NCBI GenBank assembly: GCA_021324945.1
Contig: JAJPID010000012.1
Location: 1 to 64,000, forward strand
Source: Lysobacterales bacterium
GTDB lineage: Bacteria > Pseudomonadota > Gammaproteobacteria > Xanthomonadales > Rhodanobacteraceae
Direction: 5' to 3'
DNA: 64,000 nucleotides
The translations under genes and the position numbers were made by a program. The notes under the pieces were generated by a model. The model did not search any database and had not been told where the DNA came from. It was given only the letters and a program-made list of their open reading frames with translations. Below, piece by piece: positions 1 through 9,559 of this stretch. How positions within the stretch are numbered: the first letter of the stretch is position 1; each line of letters opens with the position of its first letter.

Positions 1-28
1 CTGCCGCTATATTTGACCGTCTGATTGA

Positions 29-105
29 TGCGGGGTGGAGCAGTCTGGCAGCTCGTCGGGCTCATAACCCGAAGGTCGCAGGTTCAAATCCTGCCCCCGC
101 TACCA
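29..105 (+). tRNA. metY: initiator tRNA-fMet (CAT anticodon)
   Basis: A 77-base cloverleaf can be folded. The acceptor arm pairs GCGGGG with CCCCGC, the anticodon loop reads CTCATAA, the T arm is GCAGG-TTCAAAT-CCTGC, and CCA is encoded at 103-105. The first base (T29) does not pair with base 72 (T101), and the anticodon stem has the three G-C pairs GGG/CCC. Both are hallmarks of initiator tRNA. In E. coli an initiator tRNA gene (metY) also heads the rimP-nusA-infB operon, so the position fits. A promoter is not evident in the 28 bases available upstream. Confidence 0.96.
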
Positions 106-317
106 GAATTGACGGCAAGCGGTTTCGATACGAGGCACGCTTGTCGAGTTCGCACGGACGCGGACCGCCGAAGAGAGGAAGGACAACGGCGAACTACGGA
201 ATGGGCCTCGTGCCCATTTTTCGTTTCTGGAGCTTGAGCAGAGCGAAGCAAGACCAGCATGGATTCCGGGTTTCGCGCTGTGCGCGGCCCCGTAATGACA
301 GGAGAGATCGAAGGCGA

Positions 318-827
318 ATGGATGTGCAGGCGCTCGCGCAGCGGTTGGCACCGGCTCTGGACGAACTGGGGTTGGAATGTCTCGGCATCGAATGGGTGCC
401 AGGTCGCGGCGAGAGCTTGTTGCGCCTGTACATCGATCGCGAAGGCGAACAACCGGTGACGGTTGACGATTGCGAAGCCGCCAGTCGCGAGATCTCCGCG
501 CTGCTCGACGTGGACGATCCGATTGCCGGTCATTACGTGCTGGAAGTGTCTTCGCCGGGCATCGACCGTCCGCTGTTCAACGCCGAACAGTTCGGACGTT
601 TCATCGGCGAGGAGGCGAAGGTGATATTGAAGTTGCCGCGCGATGGACGCCGCAGGTTGCGCGGCCGGATCGTCGAAGTGCGAGGCGATGCGATCAGGAT
701 GCAGGTCGATGACGCGATGTTCGATCTGCAACACGACGAAATCGAAAGTGCGCGGCTGGTGCCGGATTGGGCGGCATTGGGCTACACGCCGAAACCGAAG
801 CCTGGAAAGGGCAAACACAAGAATTGA
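318..827 (+). CDS. rimP: ribosome maturation factor RimP
   Basis: RimP binds free 30S subunits in the cytoplasm and helps assemble them. The 169-residue protein has the family pattern: an N-terminal alpha/beta domain, the conserved SSPGIDRPL motif near residues 77-85, and a C-terminal Sm-like beta domain ending in a Lys-rich tail. The start ATG at 318 is preceded by a purine-rich GGAGAGATCGAAGGCG stretch. The open frame continues about 60 codons further upstream, but that part overlaps a degenerate palindromic repeat (about 259-299) and has no family similarity. Lying between the initiator tRNA and nusA is the classical gammaproteobacterial position. Confidence 0.93.
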   Translation: MDVQALAQRLAPALDELGLECLGIEWVPGRGESLLRLYIDREGEQPVTVDDCEAASREISALLDVDDPIAGHYVLEVSSPGIDRPLFNAEQFGRFIGEEAKVILKLPRDGRRRLRGRIVEVRGDAIRMQVDDAMFDLQHDEIESARLVPDWAALGYTPKPKPGKGKHKN

Positions 828-840
828 TAGAGAAAGACCT

Positions 841-868
841 TGGGTTCCGGCGTTCGCCGGAATGACAA
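841..868. repeat. short palindromic intergenic repeat (family A)
   Basis: TTCCGGCG and CGCCGGAA form a perfect 8-bp hairpin with a two-base loop, followed by TGACAAG. The same core (ATTCCGG...CCGGAATGAC) recurs at 9310-9336, 51545-51569 and 60074-60177, with a degenerate copy near 259-299. It sits just after rimP and may act as a transcript-end or REP-like element. The rest of the 828-1066 gap holds this repeat, some GAGCGAAGC-type sequence and the hairpin described next. Confidence 0.7.
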
Positions 869-1024
869 GAAACGAGACGCCACGACTTTTCAGCTCCCTT
901 GAGTCAAGGAGGCTGATCAACAGAGCGAAGCGATGTTGATCGAGGTTGTGGAGGCATGAAAGTGGTGAGCGAAACGAAAGCGCTCATTCGCGGAATTGAA
1001 AGGTGCCGAATGACCGGCAGTTGC

Positions 1025-1054
1025 TAAAACTCATCCAGTGAGCGATGAGTTTTA
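1025..1054 (+). promoter_or_regulatory. perfect 11-bp inverted repeat in the nusA leader
   Basis: TAAAACTCATC (1025-1035) and GATGAGTTTTA (1044-1054) are exact reverse complements separated by eight bases. The right arm ends two bases before the purine-rich Shine-Dalgarno (GGAGAGAAG) of nusA. NusA is known to be autoregulated in E. coli, where control acts near the operon head. This hairpin could be a protein or RNA-polymerase target, or a weak attenuator. No long U-tract follows, so a simple terminator is unlikely. Confidence 0.5.
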
Positions 1055-1066
1055 CGGAGAGAAGTG

Positions 1067-2575
1067 ATGAACCGTGATCTTTTAATGGTCGTCGATGCGG
1101 TTGCGAATGAGAAGGGCGTGCCGCGCGAGGTGATCTTCGAGGCGATCGAGGCCGCGCTCGCGACCGCCGCGAAGAAGCGCTACCCCGGCGAGGAGCCGAA
1201 CGTCCGCGTCAGCATCGACCGCGAGAGCGGCGACTACGAAACATTCCGCCGCTGGGAAGTGATCGCCGACGACGGCGAGATGGAATCGCCGGATTTCCAG
1301 TTGCGCCTGATGGATGCGCTGGACGAAAAATCCGATTCCCAGGTCGGTGACTACATCGAGCAGCAGATCGAGAATCCGGAATTCGGCCGCATCACGGCGC
1401 AGGCCGCCAAGCAGGTCATCGTGCAGCGCATCCGCGAGGCCGAGCGCGCGCAAGTCGTGGACGCGTTCAAGGATCGCGTCGGCGAGTTGGTCACTGGCGT
1501 GGTCAAGCGCGTCGAGCGCGGCAACATCTACATCGATCTCGGCGGCAACGCGGAGGGTTTCATCCCGCGCGACAAAGCCATCCCGCGTGAATCCACGCGC
1601 GTGGGCGATCGCGTGCGCGGTTATCTGTTCGAGGTGCGTTCTGAAGTGCGCGGCCCGCAATTGTTCGTCTCGCGCACTGCGCCTGAATTCATGATGGAGC
1701 TGTTCAAGATCGAGGTGCCGGAAGTCGGCCAGGGTCTGGTCGAGATCAAGGCCTGCGCGCGCGATCCGGGCGACCGCGCCAAGATTGCGGTGCTGGCGCA
1801 CGATAACCGCACCGATCCGATCGGCGCCTGCATCGGCATGCGCGGTTCGCGCGTGCAGGCGGTTTCGAACGAGTTGAACGGCGAGCGCATCGACATCGTG
1901 CTGTGGAGCGACGCGCCCGCGCAGTTCGTGATCAACGCGATGGCGCCGGCGGAAGTGCAGTCGATCATCGTCGACGAGGACAAGCACTCGATGGACATCG
2001 CGGTGGCCGAAGACAAGCTCAGTCAAGCCATCGGCCGGGGTGGTCAGAACGTCCGCCTCGCCAGCAAACTGACCGGCTGGGATCTCAAGGTGATGACGCA
2101 GGATCAGGTCGCCGCCAAGACCGAAGCCGAGCAGGAAGCTGCGCGGCAGTTGTTCATGGACAAGTTGGAAGTGGATCAGGAGATCGCCAACATCCTGGTG
2201 CAGGAGGGTTTCTCCACGGTCGAGGAAATCGCCTACGTGCCGACCGGCGAACTGCTGGCGGTGGAGGGTTTCGACGAGGACATCGTCGAGGAATTGCGCG
2301 CCCGCGCGAAGGACGCGTTACTCACTGAGGCGCTGGCCGTCGAGGAAGATCTCGATGAGCACAAGCCTTCGGAGGAATTGCTGGCGCTGGAAGGCATGGA
2401 CGAAGAAACCGCCTATGCGCTGGCCGAGCGCGAGATCACCACGGTGGACGATCTGGCCGACCAGGCGGTCGATGACCTGATCGACATCGAAGGCATGGAT
2501 GAGGAGCGCGCCGCCGCGCTGATCATGGCTGCGCGCGCGCCGATGCTTGAGCGGATGCAGCAGCAAGCAGGTTGA
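1067..2575 (+). CDS. nusA: transcription termination/antitermination factor NusA
   Basis: NusA binds RNA polymerase and nascent RNA, and controls pausing, termination and antitermination. The 502-residue protein shows the full gammaproteobacterial domain order: an N-terminal polymerase-binding domain (about 1-125), an S1 domain (about 135-200, with VKRVERGNIYIDLGGNAEGF), two KH domains (about 230-345; the second has AIGRGGQNVRLAS), and two C-terminal acidic repeats (about 365-500, each with ELLAxEGxDE). ATG 1067 is preferred over the adjacent GTG 1064 because it has GGAGAG at good spacing. It is followed by infB after 27 bases, as in E. coli. Confidence 0.98.
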   Translation: MNRDLLMVVDAVANEKGVPREVIFEAIEAALATAAKKRYPGEEPNVRVSIDRESGDYETFRRWEVIADDGEMESPDFQLRLMDALDEKSDSQVGDYIEQQIENPEFGRITAQAAKQVIVQRIREAERAQVVDAFKDRVGELVTGVVKRVERGNIYIDLGGNAEGFIPRDKAIPRESTRVGDRVRGYLFEVRSEVRGPQLFVSRTAPEFMMELFKIEVPEVGQGLVEIKACARDPGDRAKIAVLAHDNRTDPIGACIGMRGSRVQAVSNELNGERIDIVLWSDAPAQFVINAMAPAEVQSIIVDEDKHSMDIAVAEDKLSQAIGRGGQNVRLASKLTGWDLKVMTQDQVAAKTEAEQEAARQLFMDKLEVDQEIANILVQEGFSTVEEIAYVPTGELLAVEGFDEDIVEELRARAKDALLTEALAVEEDLDEHKPSEELLALEGMDEETAYALAEREITTVDDLADQAVDDLIDIEGMDEERAAALIMAARAPMLERMQQQAG

Positions 2576-2602
2576 AAAGCCGGCCCCTGACCGGAGAACA
2601 GA

Positions 2603-5194
2603 ATGTCCGATGTAACCATCAAGCAACTCGCCGGCGTGCTCGGCATGACCGAAGACAAGCTGCTCGCGCAGCTTGCCGAAGCCGGCATGCCGTTCAAGAG
2701 TCCCGATCAGGTGATCAGCAGCACCGAGAAGGTGAAACTGCTGGGCTTTCTGCGCCGCACGCATGGCAAGCGCGAGGACGGCGAGCGCGCGGCAGAATCC
2801 ACACCGCGCCAGATCACGCTTAAACGCCGCAAGATCAGCGAGATCACCGTCGGCGGCGGCCGCGGCGCCTCCGCGAAAACCGTCAACGTGGAAGTGCGCG
2901 CCAAGCGCACCTACGTCAAGCGCAGCGTGATCGCCGAGGAAGCCAATGCCGATGCCGAGCGCGAGGAAGCGCGCCGCCGTCTGGCCGAATCGCAGGAACA
3001 GCGTGAGCGCGAGGAAGCCGAGCGCGCCGAACAGGATCGCCGCCGCCAAGAAGAGCAGGCGAAATTGCAGGCCGCCGAGGAAGAACGCAGACGCGCCGAG
3101 GAGGAACGCGCGCGTGCCGAAGCCGAGGCCGCATTGCTCGCGGTCAACGGCGGAGCGGCGGTGGAAGTGTCCGTAGCGGCACCCGCGCGCAAACATGAGC
3201 CCAAGCCCACGCGCGCGAAAGAGGAAGCGGCACCTGCGCACAAGCACAAGCGCCATGGTTCGCATCGCATGCGCGACGAGGGCGATGAAGACGCGCTGAA
3301 GATCACACGCTATGTCGGCGGCGAGTTGCATCTCACCGAGGCCGAGCGCGCGCGCCGTTCCACGCGCAAGAAACCGAAGCAGAAGATCGATCTCTCGCAG
3401 CTGACGTCGCAACACGGATTTTCCAAGCCCACCGCGCCGGTCACGCGCGAAATCGCGATCGGAGATTCCATCGTGGTCGCCGATCTCGCGCAGAAGATGG
3501 CAGTGAAGGGTTCGGACGTGGTGAAGGCGCTGTTCAAGATGGGCGTGATGGCGACCATCAACCAAGTGATCGACCACGACACCGCCGCGCTCGTTGTCGA
3601 AGAACTTGGCCACAAGGCGGTGCGCGCGGAAGAAAAGACCGCCGAAACCGCGCTGGCTGCACACACCGAGGCCGAAGGCGAACGCGCCTCGCGGCCGCCG
3701 GTGGTCACCATCATGGGCCACGTCGATCACGGCAAGACTTCGCTGCTCGATTACATCCGCCGCACCAAAGTGGCCGCGGGCGAGGCCGGCGGCATCACCC
3801 AGCACATCGGCGCCTATCACGTGACCACGCCGAAGGGCGTGATCACCTTCCTCGACACGCCAGGCCACGCCGCGTTCACTTCCATGCGCGCGCGCGGGGC
3901 GCAGTCCACCGACATCGTGGTCCTGGTGGTCGCGGCCGACGATGGCGTGATGCCGCAGACGGTGGAAGCGATCCAGCACGCGCGCGCAGCGCACGTGCCG
4001 ATGATCGTCGCGGTCAACAAGATGGACAAGCCCGATGCCAATCCCGACACCGTGCGCAACGGATTGATGCAGCACGAAGTGGTGCCCGAAGACTTGGGCG
4101 GCGACACGCAGTTCGTAGCCGTTTCCGCAAAGACCGGACAAGGCGTGGACGAATTGCTGGACGCGATCACGGTGCAAGCGGAGGTGATGGAGCTGAAGGC
4201 CGTGCCGACCGGCCGCGCCTCGGGCGTGGTGATCGAGTCCAGTCTGGACAAGGGTCGCGGCCCGGTGGCGACAGTGCTGGTGCAGAACGGCGAACTGAAG
4301 CGCGGCGACTACGTGGTCTGCGGCGTGCAGATGGGCCGCGTGCGCGCGCTGTTCAACGAGAACGGCCAGCAGGTCGAAAGCGCGGGACCGTCCATACCGG
4401 TGCAGATGCTGGGGCTCTCCGGCGTGCCGGAAGCGGGGGATGAGTTCGTGGTTGTTGCCGACGAACGCCTGGCGAAGGACGTGGTCTCAGAGCGCGAAGC
4501 CAAGCGCCGCGAACAGCGCCTGGTCACGCGCACCAACACGCTGGAAGACGTGATGGCGCAGATGGGCAAGGGCGAAGGCCAGCAGACCTTGAACGTGGTG
4601 ATCAAGGCCGACGTGCAGGGCTCCGCCGAGGCGTTGCGCCAGTCGCTCACCGACATCAGCAACGATCTGGTGAAGGTCAACGTGATCGCTTCGGGCGTCG
4701 GCGGCATCACCGAGTCCGATGCCACGCTCGCCGCCGCGTCGAAGGCGCTGATCATCGGCTTCAACGTGCGCGCCGATGCCTCCGCGCGCAAGATCATCGA
4801 AGCCAATGGCCTGGATCTGCGCTACTTCTCGATCATCTATGACGTGATCGATCAGGTGAAGCAGGCGGCGAGCGGCCTGCTCGGAACCGAAGTGCGCGAG
4901 GACATTCTCGGCACGGCCGAAGTGCGCGACGTGTTCCGCTCGTCCAAATTCGGCGCGATCGCCGGCTGCATGGTGGTCGAGGGCGTGGTGCGTCGGCACA
5001 AGCCGATCCGCGTGCTGCGCGACAACGTGGTGATCTTCGAGGGCGAACTGGAATCGCTGCGCCGCTTCAAGGATAACGTGGACGAAGTGCGCAACGGCAT
5101 GGAATGCGGCATCGGCGTCAAGCAGTACAACGACGTCAAGCCGGGCGACAAGGTCGAGTGTTTCGAGCGCGTCGAGGTGGCCAGAACCTTGTGA
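2603..5194 (+). CDS. infB: translation initiation factor IF-2
   Basis: IF-2 is the GTPase that places initiator tRNA on the 30S subunit and promotes subunit joining. The 863-residue protein has an IF2 N-terminal domain (1-60), a long charged Arg/Glu/Ala coiled-coil linker (about 110-240), a second IF2_N module (about 285-345), and then the G domain. Within the G domain, G1 GHVDHGKTS lies near 371-379, G3 DTPGHA near 418 and G4 NKMD near 472. Domains II-IV reach the C-terminus. ATG 2603 follows CCGGAGAACAGA. Alternative internal starts (IF2-beta forms) are possible but not assigned. Confidence 0.98.
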   Translation: MSDVTIKQLAGVLGMTEDKLLAQLAEAGMPFKSPDQVISSTEKVKLLGFLRRTHGKREDGERAAESTPRQITLKRRKISEITVGGGRGASAKTVNVEVRAKRTYVKRSVIAEEANADAEREEARRRLAESQEQREREEAERAEQDRRRQEEQAKLQAAEEERRRAEEERARAEAEAALLAVNGGAAVEVSVAAPARKHEPKPTRAKEEAAPAHKHKRHGSHRMRDEGDEDALKITRYVGGELHLTEAERARRSTRKKPKQKIDLSQLTSQHGFSKPTAPVTREIAIGDSIVVADLAQKMAVKGSDVVKALFKMGVMATINQVIDHDTAALVVEELGHKAVRAEEKTAETALAAHTEAEGERASRPPVVTIMGHVDHGKTSLLDYIRRTKVAAGEAGGITQHIGAYHVTTPKGVITFLDTPGHAAFTSMRARGAQSTDIVVLVVAADDGVMPQTVEAIQHARAAHVPMIVAVNKMDKPDANPDTVRNGLMQHEVVPEDLGGDTQFVAVSAKTGQGVDELLDAITVQAEVMELKAVPTGRASGVVIESSLDKGRGPVATVLVQNGELKRGDYVVCGVQMGRVRALFNENGQQVESAGPSIPVQMLGLSGVPEAGDEFVVVADERLAKDVVSEREAKRREQRLVTRTNTLEDVMAQMGKGEGQQTLNVVIKADVQGSAEALRQSLTDISNDLVKVNVIASGVGGITESDATLAAASKALIIGFNVRADASARKIIEANGLDLRYFSIIYDVIDQVKQAASGLLGTEVREDILGTAEVRDVFRSSKFGAIAGCMVVEGVVRRHKPIRVLRDNVVIFEGELESLRRFKDNVDEVRNGMECGIGVKQYNDVKPGDKVECFERVEVARTL

Positions 5195-5274
5195 AATGCG
5201 TGAGTGGTGAGTAGATCTGGCGCGATGGCTTCTTCGACTCACAACTCACAACTGATCTGGATCAGGCTCATCGC

Positions 5275-5634
5275 ATGCCCCACGCCTTCTCCCGCACCGA
5301 TCGCATCAACGCCGAGCTCCGCCGCGAGCTCGGCGTGCTGGTGCATGAACTGGTGCGAGATCATGCGCTGCCGCAGGCTAGCGTCAGCGATGTCGAGGTG
5401 ACGCGTGATCTGGAAGTCGCGACGGTTTGGGTGACCGCCTTGCAACCCGAGCGTTCCGCCGAAGTGGTGAAAGCGTTGAAGGAAGCGGCAAAAGACCTGC
5501 GCCGCGAGCTGGCGCACTCGATGCGCATGCGGCGCGTGCCGGAATTGCGCTTCAAATACGACGATTCGGTGGACAAGGGCGAGCGGATCGACGCGTTGTT
5601 GCGCAACGACGGACTTCAGAGCGAAGACCGGTAG
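5275..5634 (+). CDS. rbfA: ribosome-binding factor A
   Basis: RbfA is a small KH-like protein that helps mature the 5' end of 16S rRNA in the 30S subunit, especially in the cold. The 119-residue product begins MPHAFSRTDRINAELRREL and carries the family segment RRELAHSMRMRRVPELRFKY, followed by an acidic tail. It lies 80 bases after infB and three bases before truB, as in the canonical operon. The Shine-Dalgarno is weak (an AGG about eight bases upstream), so translation may be coupled to infB or dependent on context. Confidence 0.95.
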   Translation: MPHAFSRTDRINAELRRELGVLVHELVRDHALPQASVSDVEVTRDLEVATVWVTALQPERSAEVVKALKEAAKDLRRELAHSMRMRRVPELRFKYDDSVDKGERIDALLRNDGLQSEDR

Positions 5635-5637
5635 CGA

Positions 5638-6597
5638 GTGAAGGCGCGAGACGAACATCTCCTTCCTCTTGAAGAGGGGAGCTTCAAAGCGGCTTCGGCC
5701 AGGCGATCCGTTACGGGCATTCTCCTGCTCGACAAACCACAAGGCATTACTTCAAACCGGGCGCTGCAAATCGCGAAGCGATTGTTCCGCGCGGACAAGG
5801 CTGGCCACAGCGGCAGCCTCGATCCGCTCGCCACCGGGTTGCTGCCGGTCTGCTTCGGCGAGGCGACCAAGATTGCCGGTTACCTGCTTGGCTCGCGCAA
5901 GGCTTACGAAGCAGAATGCAAGCTCGGGGTCAGCACGAATACAGATGATGCCGAAGGTACTGTCACGAGCGAGCGTGAAGTACCGCCGCTCGACGACGAG
6001 TCGATTTGCGCGCAACTTGCGAAGCTCACCGGCCGCATCACGCAAATTCCGCCGGTGTATTCCGCGCTGAAGCAGCAAGGCGTGGCGCTCTACAAACGTG
6101 CCCGACGCGGCGAGCAGGTTTCCGCCCCGCCGCGCGAGGTGGAAGTCCATCGCCTCGAATTGCTCACGCGACTGGATGACAATCGCTTGCGTTTGCATAT
6201 CGAATGTGGATCAGGCACTTACATCAGAAGTCTCGTGCGGGATCTAGGCGAGGCGTTAGGTTGCGGCGCATATCTGACGGCACTCCGGAGGCTGTGGGTC
6301 GAGCCATTCAAATCGCCGCGGATGCACACGCTGGATCAACTCGAATCCCTGCAAGCCGAGCGCGGTGCGGTGGGACTCGATGAATGTCTGCTGCCTATCG
6401 AAGCCGGGCTGGCCAACTGGCCGGTCTTGCCGGCCGCTTCCAGCGCTCTGGATGCGCTGGCGCACGGTCAGCGGATCGCAACGGATACCACCCCCGGTCG
6501 ATACCGGGTTCATGCCGCGGATGGCCAATTGCTGGCGTTGGTCGAGACGGATGGCCGCGAAGCATGGGTGCTGCGTGGTTTCTCTCACGCAGGTTAG
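5638..6597 (+). CDS. truB: tRNA pseudouridine(55) synthase TruB
   Basis: TruB converts U55 of the tRNA T-loop to pseudouridine and also acts as a tRNA chaperone. Motif [13 protein letters not shown] holds the catalytic aspartate, about D62. [16 protein letters not shown] and [15 protein letters not shown] are the other family blocks, and a PUA-like C-terminal domain follows (about 245-319). The only in-frame start before the conserved [10 protein letters not shown] block is GTG 5638, three bases after the rbfA stop. That gives an N-terminal extension of about 25 residues encoded partly by a CTCCTTCCTCTTGAAGAGGGG-like palindrome, which looks like invasion by an intergenic repeat. The true start could not be confirmed. 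Confidence 0.95.
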   Translation: MKARDEHLLPLEEGSFKAASARRSVTGILLLDKPQGITSNRALQIAKRLFRADKAGHSGSLDPLATGLLPVCFGEATKIAGYLLGSRKAYEAECKLGVSTNTDDAEGTVTSEREVPPLDDESICAQLAKLTGRITQIPPVYSALKQQGVALYKRARRGEQVSAPPREVEVHRLELLTRLDDNRLRLHIECGSGTYIRSLVRDLGEALGCGAYLTALRRLWVEPFKSPRMHTLDQLESLQAERGAVGLDECLLPIEAGLANWPVLPAASSALDALAHGQRIATDTTPGRYRVHAADGQLLALVETDGREAWVLRGFSHAG

Positions 6598-6904
6598 CAA
6601 ACCCGTCCTGTCGGCGCTTGGCGCGTCCCTCCCGTGCGCGGGGTGGGGTCGAATGCGCGAGCTTGGCAAGGAAAGGCAAACGCGCAGGACTTGGCAGGAT
6701 GAGAGGGGGAGTCGCTGCGCTTGTTGCCAAGCGCTTGTGCCGGTTAGAATATCCGGCTTGACCACGCGGCTTTCACAGCCGTTACCCCACCGCGGCGTCG
6801 GCTTGTGCAAGGGTTTTGTAGTGCGCGTTCGAGCGCGCGCGTTCTCACGTCGAACAAATCCCTTTCACAAGCCTCGCGCCGGTTAATCAGGAACGAGAAA
6901 CAAC
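6598..6904. other. 307-base gap between truB and rpsO
   Basis: No credible gene is seen here. The first part contains CCCTCCCGTGCGCGGGGTGGG-like G/C palindromic sequence resembling repeat family B. The middle holds a plausible sigma-70 promoter (separate entry). The last 150 bases form the rpsO leader, where autoregulation by protein S15 acts in other bacteria. Self-complementary stretches such as GCGCGTTCGAGCGCGCGCG (about 6822-6842) can fold, but no specific pseudoknot could be verified by eye. The rpsO Shine-Dalgarno is AGGAA at 6889-6893. Confidence 0.5.
6721..6750 (+). promoter_or_regulatory. candidate rpsO promoter
   Basis: TTGTTG (6721-6726) and TAGAAT (6745-6750) are separated by 18 bases, a good sigma-70 arrangement. 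An alternative -35 is TTGCCA at 6724 with a 15-base spacer. It would give a leader of roughly 150 bases before rpsO, matching the known presence of a separate promoter ahead of rpsO-pnp in E. coli. No experimental support is available. Confidence 0.5.
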
Positions 6905-7174
6905 ATGTCGCTTTCCACCGAACAAACCAGCAAGGTCATCGCCGATTATCGTCGCGCGCCGACCGACACCGGCTCGCCAGAAGTGCAGATCGCGCTGCTG
7001 TCCGCGCGCATTGAGCATCTCTCGCAGCATTTCACCAGCCACGCCAAGGATCACCATTCTCGCCGCGGTCTGCTGAAGATGGTGAACCAGCGCCGCCGCC
7101 TGCTGAATTATCTCAAGGCGAAGGATGCCGAGCGCTATCAATCGCTGATCGGCAAACTCGGCTTGCGGCGGTAA
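6905..7174 (+). CDS. rpsO: 30S ribosomal protein S15
   Basis: S15 is a primary 16S rRNA-binding protein of the small subunit. The 89-residue product has the exact family length, with conserved blocks [16 protein letters not shown], [16 protein letters not shown] and [11 protein letters not shown]. In E. coli S15 represses its own translation through its leader; the long leader here would allow the same. The gene is followed after five bases by pnp, so the two are cotranscribed. Confidence 0.98.
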   Translation: MSLSTEQTSKVIADYRRAPTDTGSPEVQIALLSARIEHLSQHFTSHAKDHHSRRGLLKMVNQRRRLLNYLKAKDAERYQSLIGKLGLRR

Positions 7175-7179
7175 TCGAC

Positions 7180-9300
7180 ATGGCGAAAATCACCAAGAAG
7201 TTTCAATACGGCCAGCACGAAGTCACGCTGGAAACCGGCGAGATCGCCAAGCAGGCCTCTGGCTCGGTAATCGTCAGCGTCGACGGCACGGTTGTGCTGG
7301 TCACTGCAGTCGCCGCCGCCAAGCCGCGCGAAGGGCAGGATTTCTTCCCGCTCACCGTCGATTATCAGGAGAAGTTCTATTCGGCGGGGCGTATTCCCGG
7401 CGGCTTCTTCAAGCGCGAAGGCCGCCCGACCGAAAAGGAAACGCTCACCTCCCGACTGATCGATCGCCCGGTGCGTCCGCTGTTCCCCGAGGAATATAAG
7501 AACGAAGTGCAGGTGATCGCCACCGTCGTCTCTTTGAATCCCGAAGTGGACGGCGACATCCCGGCAATGATCGGCGCATCGGCCGCATTGAGCCTCGCCG
7601 GCATTCCGTTCAAGGGTCCGATCGGCGCCGCGCGCGTCGGTTACATCAACAATCAGTACGTGTTGAATCCGACCAGGACGCAGTTGAAGGATTCCGCGCT
7701 GGATCTGGTCGTCGCCGGCACCGCCAACGCCGTGCTGATGGTCGAATCCGAAGCCAAGCTGCTGTCCGAAGACGTGATGCTCGGCGCCGTGATGTTCGGG
7801 CATCGCGAGATGCGATCAGTCATCAATGCGATCAACGAACTCACCCTCGAGGCAGGCACCAAGCCATCTGCATGGACGCCGCCGCCGCGCAACGAGGCGA
7901 TGATCGCCGCGTTGAAAGACGCCGTCGGCCACCGCCTGGTCGAAGCCTTCCAGATTCGCGACAAGCTGCAACGCCGCGACGCGATCGCCGCGATCAAGCA
8001 GGACGTGATGCAGCAACTCGCCGGCCGCGCTGAAGCCGAAAAGTGGAACGCCGCCGAACTCGCCAAGGAATTCGGCGAACTGGAATATCGCACGCTGCGC
8101 GATGGCGTGCTCTCGAGCAAGGTGCGCATTGACGGCCGCGCGCTGGACACGGTGCGCCCGATCACCGCGCGCGTCGGTGTGCTGCCACGCACGCACGGCT
8201 CGGCGCTGTTCACTCGCGGCGAGACGCAGGCGCTGGTCACCGTCACGCTCGGCACCGCGCGCGACGCCCAGATCATCGACGCGCCGGAAGGCGAATCGAA
8301 GGATACCTTCCTGTTCCATTACAACTTCCCGCCGTATTCAGTGGGCGAGGCCGGCCGCATGGCGGGCCCCAAGCGCCGCGAGATCGGTCACGGCCGCCTT
8401 GCGCGCCGTGGCGTGCAGGCCGTCAAGCCGAGCATGGAACAATTTCCGTACGTGGTGCGAGTGGTTTCGGAGATCACCGAATCCAACGGTTCCTCCTCGA
8501 TGGCTTCGGTGTGCGGTTCTTCTCTGGCGATGATGGATGCAGGCGTGCCGCTGACCGCGCCGGTCGCCGGCATCGCAATGGGTCTGGTGAAGGAAGGCGA
8601 TCAGTTCGTCGTGCTCTCCGACATCCTCGGCGACGAGGATCACCTGGGCGACATGGATTTCAAGGTGGCCGGCACCGAGCAGGGGGTGTCCGCGTTGCAG
8701 ATGGACATCAAGATCGATGGCATCACCGAGGAGATCATGCGCACGGCGCTGGATCAGGCCAAACGCGGACGCCTGCACATCCTCGGCGAGATGGCCAAGG
8801 CGCTCAGCGCGCCGCGCGGCGAGATGAGCGAATACGCGCCGCGCCTGCTCACCATCAAGATTCATCCGGACAAGATCCGCGAAGTGATCGGCAAGGGTGG
8901 CGCGACCATCCGCTCGATCACCGAGGAAACCGGCACCACCATCGACATCGGCGACGACGGCACGGTGGTGATCGCCTCGGTCAATCGCGAAGCCGCCGAT
9001 GCCGCAAAGAAGCGCATCGAGCAGATCGTCTCCGACGTCGAGCCCGGCCGCATCTACGAGGGCAAGGTCGTCAAGCTGATGGACTTCGGTGCGTTCGTCA
9101 CCATCCTGCCCGGCAAGGACGGCTTGGTGCACGTCTCGCAGATTTCCAACGAGCGCGTCGAGAAGGTATCCGACAAGCTCAAGGAAGGCGACATCGTCAA
9201 GGTCAAGGTGCTGGAAGTGGACAAGCAAGGCCGCATCCGCCTGTCCATGAAAGCCGTGACCGAAGACGAGGCGAAGGCTGCGGGTGGGGCGGCGGCGTAG
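7180..9300 (+). CDS. pnp: polyribonucleotide nucleotidyltransferase (PNPase)
   Basis: PNPase degrades RNA 3' to 5' using phosphate and is part of the degradosome. The 706-residue protein shows two RNase PH domains (about 1-145 and 315-455), joined by an all-helical region. A KH domain follows (about 561-620, [15 protein letters not shown]), then an S1 domain (about 625-690, [15 protein letters not shown]). The [20 protein letters not shown] block carries phosphate-site residues. The start ATG lies five bases after the rpsO stop. A strong intrinsic terminator follows at 9349-9380. Confidence 0.98.
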   Translation: MAKITKKFQYGQHEVTLETGEIAKQASGSVIVSVDGTVVLVTAVAAAKPREGQDFFPLTVDYQEKFYSAGRIPGGFFKREGRPTEKETLTSRLIDRPVRPLFPEEYKNEVQVIATVVSLNPEVDGDIPAMIGASAALSLAGIPFKGPIGAARVGYINNQYVLNPTRTQLKDSALDLVVAGTANAVLMVESEAKLLSEDVMLGAVMFGHREMRSVINAINELTLEAGTKPSAWTPPPRNEAMIAALKDAVGHRLVEAFQIRDKLQRRDAIAAIKQDVMQQLAGRAEAEKWNAAELAKEFGELEYRTLRDGVLSSKVRIDGRALDTVRPITARVGVLPRTHGSALFTRGETQALVTVTLGTARDAQIIDAPEGESKDTFLFHYNFPPYSVGEAGRMAGPKRREIGHGRLARRGVQAVKPSMEQFPYVVRVVSEITESNGSSSMASVCGSSLAMMDAGVPLTAPVAGIAMGLVKEGDQFVVLSDILGDEDHLGDMDFKVAGTEQGVSALQMDIKIDGITEEIMRTALDQAKRGRLHILGEMAKALSAPRGEMSEYAPRLLTIKIHPDKIREVIGKGGATIRSITEETGTTIDIGDDGTVVIASVNREAADAAKKRIEQIVSDVEPGRIYEGKVVKLMDFGAFVTILPGKDGLVHVSQISNERVEKVSDKLKEGDIVKVKVLEVDKQGRIRLSMKAVTEDEAKAAGGAAA

Positions 9301-9309
9301 CCGTAATTC

Positions 9310-9336
9310 GTCATTCCGGTGAAAGCCGGAATCCAG
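9310..9336. repeat. short palindromic intergenic repeat (family A)
   Basis: GTCATTCCGG-TGAAAG-CCGGAATCC forms a 7-bp hairpin just after the pnp stop. Its arms match those at 841-868, 51545-51569 and 60074-60177. The position between a stop codon and a terminator is typical of REP-like elements. Confidence 0.7.
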
Positions 9337-9348
9337 TTCTTGCTTCAA

Positions 9349-9380
9349 CGAAACGGGCCGCAAGGCCCGTTTCGCTTTTG
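9349..9380 (+). terminator. intrinsic terminator after pnp
   Basis: CGAAACGGGCC (9349-9359) and GGCCCGTTTCG (9364-9374) make a perfect 11-bp stem closed by a GCAA tetraloop and followed by CTTTTG. It ends the rimP-to-pnp transcription unit. Confidence 0.88.
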
Positions 9381-9559
9381 TAGATTCGCCCTCTTCGCCA
9401 ATTCGTCGTGTACTTGATTTTATTCGGTAATAAGAGACATAGTTATTCTCATACACTACATGGCGCCATACGAATAGTGCCGCGCCGCCGTGAATTGCCG
9501 CGATGCAAAGTGCCGCCGATCGGTGTATGGTGGCTGCCGGGGTTTATGGGGAAAGTCCC

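Noticed and set aside
84-920. Minus-strand open frame of 278 codons opposite rimP
   Set aside because: It covers a tRNA-proximal region, a repeat and rimP, and shows no motif. Rejected as a shadow.
2318-4177. Long minus-strand open frame (619 codons) opposite nusA/infB
   Set aside because: It is His/Asp/Arg-rich shadow coding of the very G/C-rich infB gene, with no family similarity and no ribosome site.
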